The position numbers and the translations under genes were made by a program. Shown one piece after another: positions 51,371 through 57,946 of a stretch of 64,000 nt of DNA. Source of the DNA: CAYWQB01 sp964460785 (lineage in GTDB: Bacteria > Chlamydiota > Chlamydiia > Chlamydiales > CAYWQB01); contig CAYWQB010000001.1 of NCBI GenBank assembly GCA_964460785.1, positions 434,001 through 498,000 of the forward strand, read 5' to 3'. The notes below the pieces were generated by a model. It saw nothing but the letters and a program-made list of their open reading frames with translations, did not search any database and was not told the DNA's origin. Within the stretch, counting starts at the first letter, position 1. Each line of letters opens with the position of its first letter.

Positions 51371-51880
51371 TTGGAAAAATATGCCTTATACCCATACCAA
51401 GAAAACTTTCCTGTCCTTTTTGAAAAAGAAAAAAAACGCATCCTATCCCACCTGAAGCCATCTTTTCAGATTGAGCACGTGGGAAGTACTGCCGTACCTG
51501 GCCTGCCTGGCAAAGGAATTATTGATTTAGCAATGCTAGCCCCAGATCAGTCTCTACACGATCTAGAACACTCTCTTGTCGATCTTGGCTATCTGTATCG
51601 TGCACATGCAAGCCGTAATGATCATGCTTTTTGGCGCACTGACCTTCCTGATCCTGATTGGAGCATACGCCGTTACCATTTACATGTATATTTTTCCAAA
51701 AACCAAGAGTGGAAACAATTGCTCAGGTTTCGAAATAGACTTCGTACAGACTCTCAAGCAAAAAAAGCCTACATAGCTTGTAAAAAGAAAGCTGTAGAGC
51801 AATCGAAAGGGAATGGAGAAGTATACAGAAGTTGCAAGCAGGACCTCATTGAACAGCTACTCCTTCCTCCAAAGGAATAG
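51371..51880 (+). CDS. GrpB family protein (UPF0157)
   Basis: This 169-residue protein matches the GrpB/UPF0157 family, a nucleotidyltransferase-like fold: YQENFPVLFEKEKKRIL, then IEHVGSTAVPGLPGKGIIDLAM, HVYFSKNQEW and FRNRLRTDSQAKKAY. The biochemical role is not established; in Enterococcus a GrpB domain is fused to CoaE. The start is TTG at 51371 (MEKYALYPYQ), with GAGG upstream. The 230 bases that follow hold no recognised feature and are AT-rich towards the M48 gene. Confidence 0.88.
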   Translation: MEKYALYPYQENFPVLFEKEKKRILSHLKPSFQIEHVGSTAVPGLPGKGIIDLAMLAPDQSLHDLEHSLVDLGYLYRAHASRNDHAFWRTDLPDPDWSIRRYHLHVYFSKNQEWKQLLRFRNRLRTDSQAKKAYIACKKKAVEQSKGNGEVYRSCKQDLIEQLLLPPKE

Positions 51881-52110
51881 CTCTAGGAGGTACTTCATAC
51901 ATAACCACACGCCTTTCACATTAATAGAAAAAATTTCATAAAAATTATTTTCTGAGCAATCCGTGAAAAGCTCCCCCACTGTCCTTCAACGCCTGCACCA
52001 CCTTGCCTTCCCTATTAGGAGATAAGTTGCTTAATTTAAACAAAAATACCCCTTAAAATATAAAATGTTTTAATATACTAAACTTTAAAAACAAAAAAAA
52101 CTAATCTATC

Positions 52111-52989
52111 ATGTCACTAATAAGCGGATTATTTACTCTGCCATTTGGATATGCATTACAAGCTTATAAACAAACTTTCTTTGAGTTCCCCTTAAAAAGA
52201 AAAACTTTTTTCTCATCAGAAAGAATTTATAAAGATGACCCTCGATATAATGAAACCTTACAAAAGTTACCAGGATTCCATATCAAAAAAAAACTGCAGC
52301 CTTTTCTTGATCATATTGAAGTTAGAACAAACTTAATATTTGCTGAGGCTTTGGATCTTGGCTTTTGCTCCGCATATGGGACAAATAGCTTCAAAAAAGG
52401 AGATGCTGCTGTAATCATTGCTCCTGAGTTTTACGAAGCTGATACAGAAGCTTGTACTTGGGTGATAAAGCATGAAGTGAGCCATATCAAAAACAATGAC
52501 AATTTCACCATACACTGTATCCCTGGAATTTGTCAGCTTGCAGCTTCAATTTTTGGTATGTGTTTTCTTTCTTTTTCCTCTGCCCTAACAGTATCTTATA
52601 CAGTAGGTTTCGTTTCACAGGTTTTATTCACTCGGTGGCGAGAAGCAAAAGCTGATGACTTTGCAATTGAAAATAGTTCTGACGAAGAGCTAAAGGGAGG
52701 ACTTCGGTTTTTTAAGGCATTGCAACAAGCAAATTTAGAAAGTCGCACAACCCTATGGCAACGCATTGTTATTTCTGAAAGCGGAGATAGTCACCTAGAT
52801 ATCAACCATTCATCAAGTACAAGTCGCATTCAAAAAATTGAAAAGACATTGCTTAGAAGGAATATCCAACTAAGTGAAACGATAGAAAACCATAAAATAG
52901 AGTGTTTATGCAAATTTATATTAGATAATAAGCAAGAAGTAGAAGAAGAGCTCCAAAATATCGGTGGTATGCTTGGCCTAATGAAGTAG
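52111..52989 (+). CDS. M48-like membrane zinc metalloprotease
   Basis: This 292-residue protein has WVIKHEVSHIKNND (HEXXH, near residue 124) and the third-ligand segment REAKADDFAIENS near residue 186, the M48/HtpX pattern. One or two hydrophobic segments lie between the motifs (about 134-170, QLAASIFGMCFLSFSSALTV). The gene is AT-rich, with no Shine-Dalgarno site ahead of its ATG, unlike most neighbours, and may be acquired. It probably cleaves proteins at the inner membrane. The substrate is unknown. Confidence 0.8.
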   Translation: MSLISGLFTLPFGYALQAYKQTFFEFPLKRKTFFSSERIYKDDPRYNETLQKLPGFHIKKKLQPFLDHIEVRTNLIFAEALDLGFCSAYGTNSFKKGDAAVIIAPEFYEADTEACTWVIKHEVSHIKNNDNFTIHCIPGICQLAASIFGMCFLSFSSALTVSYTVGFVSQVLFTRWREAKADDFAIENSSDEELKGGLRFFKALQQANLESRTTLWQRIVISESGDSHLDINHSSSTSRIQKIEKTLLRRNIQLSETIENHKIECLCKFILDNKQEVEEELQNIGGMLGLMK

Positions 52990-53017
52990 AGGCACTCCCT
53001 AGCCTAATAAAAGTGCA

Positions 53018-53785
53018 TTACTTTCTTTCCTTTTCTCTGCATAAATGCTTTAAGACCCATATCACCTTATCTTCTGACAATAAATCCAAAAATCTGGCTA
53101 AAGAAGAGTAAAACCATGATGGGTGAGAGCGGGAGCTCCCTTTCTCAGCTTGCCTGAGCATGTATTTTGCCATTTTTTTTGGCTGCCATGTAAAGGGCAA
53201 CTGACCAACGAGGCCTGGGGTCTCAACAGGGCCACAGAAGACACTGAGAAATCGAACACCACTGCCTGTATGAGCAATCCTCAGACCATCAAAAGCTTTT
53301 GAGATCGCAGCTTTTGATGCTGCATAGGCAGCTCCTCCTGGAGGAGCAAAAATCGCATTAATGGAGCTTGTTGCCACAAATGTCCCCTCTTTCTTTTCTT
53401 TACAGAGAGGAAGCCACTGCTCAATAAAATTGAGAACTCCATAGTAATTCACTTCAAAAAGACTTCTATGAAACTTCACATCTAATACATCGGAGGACTC
53501 TATAGCAGGTTCTCCTGCTATTCCTGCATTTAGAAAAAATAAGTCTGGGAGATAGCCTTGGTTTTTAAGCTTTAAAGAGAGCGCCTGTACAGAGCTTGCA
53601 TCTGCTACATCACAAGCATATGTATGAAGGTGAGGGTTATCATACTCCTTCTCAACTTCCTCTAAACGGCTTTGAGAGCGAGAAATTCCAATAACTTCAT
53701 ATTCTTTATTTAATAGTTCTATAACTAATGCTCTGCCAATACCAGATGATGCACCTGTCACAAGGGCACACTTTTCGTGTGTCAT
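53018..53785 (-). CDS. Short-chain dehydrogenase/reductase
   Basis: This 255-residue SDR has the cofactor site VTGASSGIGRAL near residue 9, the LNAGIAG segment near 84, the catalytic Ser in VATSSINAIF and the YAASK pair near 155. The Arg-like ISRSQSRLEE after the second strand suggests NADPH. A C-terminal 40-residue hydrophobic and basic end (MLRQAEKGSSRSHPSWFYSS) could contact membrane lipid. The substrate is unknown. Confidence 0.9.
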   Translation of the reverse strand: MTHEKCALVTGASSGIGRALVIELLNKEYEVIGISRSQSRLEEVEKEYDNPHLHTYACDVADASSVQALSLKLKNQGYLPDLFFLNAGIAGEPAIESSDVLDVKFHRSLFEVNYYGVLNFIEQWLPLCKEKKEGTFVATSSINAIFAPPGGAAYAASKAAISKAFDGLRIAHTGSGVRFLSVFCGPVETPGLVGQLPFTWQPKKMAKYMLRQAEKGSSRSHPSWFYSSLARFLDLLSEDKVIWVLKHLCREKERK

Positions 53786-53887
53786 AAGATCAGCCCTGTT
53801 TTACCAAGAAAAAAGAGAAAATGGGATAGATAAAATAAATATGCAAGCCAACCAGACGCTTTTAACGCTTTTGCTTGCTTTACCTGA

Positions 53888-53989
53888 CTTTTCTGAAAAG
53901 AGAAAGTCCCAGAGAGGGACAATGGACTGAAAATTGGAAGAGGTGGGGTTCGAACCCCTGGTCCACGTAAATGGACTTCTGTTTTCAAG
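53888..53989 (-). repeat. Truncated tRNA-Ser 3' copy (far attachment repeat)
   Basis: This 102-base stretch matches 55486-55587 at 97 of 102 positions without gaps. It holds the tRNA-Ser terminator hairpin, the acceptor and T-arm, the variable arm and the anticodon loop, then identity stops at the 5' side of the anticodon loop. The remaining 5' half is not tRNA-like and two T-stem pairs are broken, so it is not a functional tRNA. Confidence 0.9.
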
Positions 53990-54125
53990 CCCGACTCCTG
54001 TCAGTTATTCTCCATAGGAGCCCAGCATAGGCACTTTCTAAGTAGGATATGATAAGTTTTAATTGATTTTATTTTATTTTTACAATAAATTATCAACTAA
54101 AATTCTGAAATAAATTTAAATCATC

Positions 54126-55475
54126 ATGATAATAGATCACTCTATAAAATCAACTAATCATTTAACCTCCCTAAAAAAAGACTTTGGAACTAGTGGAATT
54201 AATGCAGGAAATCTGGTTTTTGAGGCAGCAAAATCAATAAATTCTGAAGCTATAATTCAGTATAGAGCGAATGAAAAACTCATTGCTATTAAGAATTTAG
54301 GTGAATTGACAATCCAAGGACTTGAAGAAGCTCTGTATAGCGAGGAAAGAGCCTCTAAGTATCATGGTTGGTACCCAAAGGTTGAAGAGCAAAAAGACTC
54401 TGACGGTAACTACCTAATTAAATTCTCCTGTTTCCCACATGGTAAAATACCCCCTCCAAATGGGCTAATGATGCCTTTAACTTCGAGCCAACCCAACAGA
54501 GTCTCCAGAAAAAAAGCATTAGCAGTAGAAGCAGACCTATCAAAGGCAGTTATTAGTGCACTTACAGCAATTATGTCTAACCCCAAGAAAGAGTTCTTAG
54601 GAGTCTGGTATCCTACAGATTTAAAAGAGTTTTTCTTAAAAAAATCTAAGGAGATGCCCGAGGAGTATTGGGATGGTTATGCATCACCGGAATATTTCCA
54701 TAAAACAGGTCGATTTACATTTAAATTAAAAGACGGAAAATCTGCTGCTGCTGCTGTTAATGCCCTTATAGCAGGTCCATCCGTTCTAGACTGTGGTAAT
54801 GCTACGCAATTGGCATACTACAAAGCTATTTTGGATGTTGTCGGACCCCAAAAATTTGATGCTCTTTTCTCAGCAGACGCTTTCAGACTTAAAATTACCC
54901 AAAGTGGAATTACAGACCCTGAATCTCCAATTCACTGCTTCTCTGAATATACTGCTGCAGCAAAAAAACGACTCAAAGGTGAAATTGGTAAGCGACCTTT
55001 GAGTATCGGAGAAGAGTGCCATTTTAAAGGCCTTAAATTTTATGCAAACAAGCATCCTATAGGCTTCGGAGGTGGCTGGAATGTTATTTATGTTGGAGAC
55101 GATCAACTAGGGGAACAGCTTTTTGTGGCTCATGGATTTGAATCACCAATGACAGAAAAAGAAATTAACAAACTAATCATTGAGTCATACAACAGAGAAA
55201 GGACACCAGAAGAATCTCAGTATATATCTGAAAACCCAAATCCACGCCTCTATGACAAGAATGCAAACTCTTATTTAAAAACTTTTTACACTGTTCCTGT
55301 AGAATTAAAAGACAGTATAGTTGATGGTTTTTTGGTTGGCTCATGTCGTAGACTTAAACCTGACCTCATAGCTAAAGTGCTTGAAGAAGAAGTAGATAAG
55401 CACTTTCACCTTGCTCTCATTAATGAAAAACTTGCTTGCTTCCCGAATGTAAATGTGACAGCTTTGAACTCTTGA
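54126..55475 (+). CDS. Hypothetical protein with a possible cysteine-transferase fold, on a tRNA-Ser island
   Basis: This 449-residue protein has no signal peptide or membrane segment. Two segments stand out: AGPSVLDCGNATQLAYYKAIL with Cys 223, then GEECHFKG at 295-302 and KHPIGFGGGWNVIYVGDDQ, followed by LFVAHGF with His 336. Their order and pattern recall the Bacillus Tgl transglutaminase (active-site Cys after an acid, then a G-E-C-x-F strand and an NVI...HG end). The Glu seen in Tgl before NVI is Trp here, so identity is tentative. The gene is AT-rich, lacks a ribosome binding site, and is the only gene between the two tRNA-Ser repeats. Confidence 0.6.
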   Translation: MIIDHSIKSTNHLTSLKKDFGTSGINAGNLVFEAAKSINSEAIIQYRANEKLIAIKNLGELTIQGLEEALYSEERASKYHGWYPKVEEQKDSDGNYLIKFSCFPHGKIPPPNGLMMPLTSSQPNRVSRKKALAVEADLSKAVISALTAIMSNPKKEFLGVWYPTDLKEFFLKKSKEMPEEYWDGYASPEYFHKTGRFTFKLKDGKSAAAAVNALIAGPSVLDCGNATQLAYYKAILDVVGPQKFDALFSADAFRLKITQSGITDPESPIHCFSEYTAAAKKRLKGEIGKRPLSIGEECHFKGLKFYANKHPIGFGGGWNVIYVGDDQLGEQLFVAHGFESPMTEKEINKLIIESYNRERTPEESQYISENPNPRLYDKNANSYLKTFYTVPVELKDSIVDGFLVGSCRRLKPDLIAKVLEEEVDKHFHLALINEKLACFPNVNVTALNS

Positions 55476-55485
55476 TATTTTAGAG

Positions 55486-55587
55486 CTTTTCTGAAAAAAG
55501 AAAGTCCCAGAGAGGGACAACGGACTGAAAATTGGAAGAGGAGGGATTCGAACCCCCGGTCCACGTAAATGGACTTCTGTTTTCAAG
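55486..55587 (-). repeat. tRNA-Ser 3' repeat (attachment repeat within the intact tRNA)
   Basis: The partner of 53888-53989. It runs from the anticodon loop of the intact tRNA-Ser through its 3' end and the following terminator. Anticodon-loop-to-3'-end repeats are a known target of tyrosine recombinases. Confidence 0.9.
55490..55518 (-). terminator. Intrinsic terminator after tRNA-Ser
   Basis: On the minus strand GTCCC-TCTCT-GGGAC forms a 5 bp stem followed by TTTCTTTTTTC. It lies 15 bases after the tRNA 3' end; a copy is present in the left repeat. Confidence 0.75.
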
Positions 55588-55619
55588 ACAGACGCATTCG
55601 GCCACTCTGCCACTCTTCC
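55533..55619 (-). tRNA. tRNA-Ser (TGA)
   Basis: A class II tRNA of 87 bases, with acceptor GGAAGAG/CTCTTCC, anticodon stem-loop TCTGT-CTTGAAA-ACAGA (anticodon TGA), long variable arm GTCCA-TTTACG-TGGAC, and T-stem GGGGG/CCCTC with one wobble. The discriminator is A, where bacterial tRNA-Ser normally has G. CCA is not encoded. Confidence 0.93.
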
Positions 55620-55696
55620 ATTATCAACGAAATGAGAGCCGAGATTTTAGCGTAAGACCTTGTAATGGTCAAGTAGGATTATCTCTTTTTTCTGCT

Positions 55697-56689
55697 CTAA
55701 AACTGCCAAAGGAAGCGCATATCATTCTCTGTTAGCAAGCGGATATCATCAATTCCTTGCTGTAAGAGTATAAGCCTCTCTACTCCCATACCAAATGCAT
55801 ACCCAGAGTATACTTCAGGGTCTATATTACACCCTTTCAAAACATTCGGATGCACAAGACCTGCACCTAAAACTTCAAGCCATTTCTCCTGGCCATCAAC
55901 CTGCCAACAGATATCCATTTCAAGGCCAGGCTCAACAAAGGGAAAGTAGCTAGGACGGAAGCGTACTTTCAGCCCATCTCCAAGCAGCTTATGAATGAAC
56001 TGCTTCAGGGTAGCAAGCAGATCAGCAAAGCTCACTCCTTTATCGACATAAAGGCCTTCTACCTGATGAAACATAATATGATGCGAGGCATCGACCTCTT
56101 CATTCCTGTAGCAACGCCCTGGAGAAACCATACGAATTGGTGGTGTATGCGACTCCATCATACGAATTTGCGTATTACTTGTATGTGTACGTAAAACTTT
56201 CCCATCTTGCGTATAGAAGGTATCATGCATATCTTTTGCCGGATGGTTTTCCGGGAAATTTAACGCATCAAAGTTGTAGTACTCACTTTCAATATGAGGG
56301 CCATAATGAATAGAAAATCCCATTCCTTTGAGGAGACCTAAAATGTGGTCTAATCCATTAGATAGAATATGGGATCCATTAGGGAAGCTAGAAGTTCCTG
56401 GAAGGGTGACATCGACCGCTTCTTGCTCAAAGCTAGCCTGCCACTCTTGCTTCCGAAAGCGCTCTTTGAGAGCTTCAATCTGTTGAGCAATGGTTACTTT
56501 TGCTTCATTTACAGCTTTGCCAGCTTGGGGCTTTTGCTCTTTGGGAAGCTTAGCAAGAGATTCCATTAGGTCTTTTAAGGGCCCTTTTTTTCCTAGGAAC
56601 TTGATACGCAAGCTTTCAACCTCCTCAAAAGAGGTCAATTTGCTCTGTTCGGCCTCAAATTCTTTGAGTAGCTGCTGAACCTGCTCCAT
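55697..56689 (-). CDS. pheS: Phenylalanyl-tRNA synthetase alpha subunit
   Basis: 330 residues of normal length. It has an N-terminal coiled-coil arm (residues 1-90), then the class II core: motif 2 region with MVSPGRCYRNEEVDASHHIMFHQVEG, FRPSYFPFVEPGLEMD, and motif 3 GMGVERLILLQQGIDDIR. It needs PheT to work; pheT is not next to it, as in Chlamydia. It lies behind rplT with a terminator between. Confidence 0.97.
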   Translation of the reverse strand: MEQVQQLLKEFEAEQSKLTSFEEVESLRIKFLGKKGPLKDLMESLAKLPKEQKPQAGKAVNEAKVTIAQQIEALKERFRKQEWQASFEQEAVDVTLPGTSSFPNGSHILSNGLDHILGLLKGMGFSIHYGPHIESEYYNFDALNFPENHPAKDMHDTFYTQDGKVLRTHTSNTQIRMMESHTPPIRMVSPGRCYRNEEVDASHHIMFHQVEGLYVDKGVSFADLLATLKQFIHKLLGDGLKVRFRPSYFPFVEPGLEMDICWQVDGQEKWLEVLGAGLVHPNVLKGCNIDPEVYSGYAFGMGVERLILLQQGIDDIRLLTENDMRFLWQF

Positions 56690-56710
56690 AAAAAAACTAT
56701 CCCCTATGAA

Positions 56711-56749
56711 AAAAAGAACCCGGTAACAGCTCTATTGAGTGCTACCGGG
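56711..56749 (-). terminator. Terminator or attenuator between rplT and pheS
   Basis: On the minus strand CCCGGTA...TACCGGG pair, with further pairing of CTC/GAG inside the loop, and the stem is followed by TTCTTTTTTTC. It lies 28 bases after the rplT stop and about 30 before the pheS start. Confidence 0.85.
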
Positions 56750-56776
56750 CGCAAAATTTGTTCTTATCGACTAGAC

Positions 56777-57136
56777 TTATGAAGCCAATGCTGACTTGGC
56801 TACATTTGCAACAGAAGCAAATCCTCCTGGATCGCGGATAGCCATATCGGCTAGCATTTTGCGATCTAGGTCACAGTTTGCTTTGCTGAGTCCGTGCATT
56901 AACTTGCTGTAGGACAAGCCATTCATTCGCGCTGCAGCACCAATTCTTGTAATCCAGAGACGTCTGAAGTTACGTTTATTGTGCTTTCGGTGGCGATAGT
57001 TGAATGCTAGCGCACGCATCACCGCCTCTTTTGTCAGGCGAAGATGGTTTTTTCGGTCTCCTCTGAAACCTTTTGCACGGCGCAACAGCCGCTTTTTTCG
57101 TCGATGAGAAGCTACTGCATTCGTTACTCTTACCAT
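56777..57136 (-). CDS. rplT: Ribosomal protein bL20
   Basis: 119 residues: MVRVTNAVASHRRKKRLLRRAKGFRG, YRHRKHNKRNFRRLWITRI, and GLSYSKLMHGL are standard L20 segments. It binds 23S rRNA early in assembly and in some bacteria represses its own operon. It lies 50 bases after rpmI. Confidence 0.98.
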   Translation of the reverse strand: MVRVTNAVASHRRKKRLLRRAKGFRGDRKNHLRLTKEAVMRALAFNYRHRKHNKRNFRRLWITRIGAAARMNGLSYSKLMHGLSKANCDLDRKMLADMAIRDPGGFASVANVAKSALAS

Positions 57137-57186
57137 ATCAATCTCCCATCCGTCTGATTAGGTTACTTAACCTGCTAAGCAGGAAG

Positions 57187-57384
57187 TTATTGTACACCCA
57201 TCAAACGCTTGTATTTTTTTTCTAGCCCTGGGGCTACGAAGGCCGCTCTAGCGAGAGCCCTTTTACGTTTCGATGATTTCTTTGTCAATATGTGGCGTTT
57301 TCCGGGTCGACCACGCTTGAGTTTTCCCGACGCTGTAACACGAAATCGAGAAGCGACAGCCTTTTTTGTTTTCATTTTAGGCAC
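57187..57384 (-). CDS. rpmI: Ribosomal protein bL35
   Basis: 65 residues: MPKMKTKKAVASRFRVTASGKLKRGRPGKRH is a direct family match, ending in KRLMGVQ. It lies 25 bases after infC in the classic infC-rpmI-rplT operon. Confidence 0.97.
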   Translation of the reverse strand: MPKMKTKKAVASRFRVTASGKLKRGRPGKRHILTKKSSKRKRALARAAFVAPGLEKKYKRLMGVQ

Positions 57385-57409
57385 GGTAATACCTCTTTAC
57401 AATTTGCCG

Positions 57410-57946
57410 TTACTCTTTCTCATTCTTGCGGCTCAGAGCACCTTTCTTTTTCGCTCCAGGTGCAAGAACCATCGATAGGATTCTTCCCATCATTTTTTTG
57501 GGTCCTTCGACTTGGGCAATTTCTTCAAGTTCTTCACAAACACGTTCAAAGAGCTTATGTCCAACATCTTGGTGAGCCATTTCACGCCCTCGATACATAC
57601 AAGTAAACTTCACTTTAAATCCCTTTTCTAGGAACTGCCGTGCATGGTTTACCTTAAAGGTAAAGTCGTGTTGGTCAATATTCGGCTTAAACTTAATCTC
57701 TTTAAGTTTAACCTGATGCTGAGCCTTTTTATTCTCTTTGTCCTTCTTTGTTTGATCATAACGGAACTTGCCGTAGTTGATCACCTTACACACAGGAGGA
57801 CTTGCATTAGGAACAACCTCTACGAGGTCTAACCCCTGCTCTTCAGCCATTGACATAGCTTCCCTAGTGGAAACAATACCAACCTGCTTTCCAGTATGAT
57901 CGATCAAGCGAACTTTTGGGGCGCGTATTTCTCTGTTTACTTTCAA
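57410..57946 (-). CDS. infC: Translation initiation factor IF-3
   Basis: 178 residues starting MKVNREIRAPKVRLID. It has the N-domain GIVSTREAMSMAEEQGLDLVEV and PPVCKVINYGKF, then the C-domain VKLKEIKFKPNIDQHDF and VKFTCMYRGREM. The start is TTG, which overlaps the upstream stop as TTGA, with AGGAA upstream. A rare start codon fits the known IF-3 self-control, in which IF-3 blocks initiation at its own non-AUG start. Confidence 0.97.
   Translation of the reverse strand: MKVNREIRAPKVRLIDHTGKQVGIVSTREAMSMAEEQGLDLVEVVPNASPPVCKVINYGKFRYDQTKKDKENKKAQHQVKLKEIKFKPNIDQHDFTFKVNHARQFLEKGFKVKFTCMYRGREMAHQDVGHKLFERVCEELEEIAQVEGPKKMMGRILSMVLAPGAKKKGALSRKNEKE

Noticed and set aside
51881..52110. Small RNA or short gene in the 230-base gap
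   Set aside because: No open frame with a ribosome site and no strong hairpin was found.
53782..53988. Open frame of 68 residues reading through the truncated tRNA-Ser copy
   Set aside because: It is the translation of the tRNA repeat and has a near copy at 55341-55613 in the intact tRNA; no ribosome site.
53930..54030. Second complete tRNA-Ser on the minus strand
   Set aside because: The 5' half does not pair with the acceptor, the anticodon stem has two mismatches, and T-stem pairs are broken; it is only a 3' fragment.
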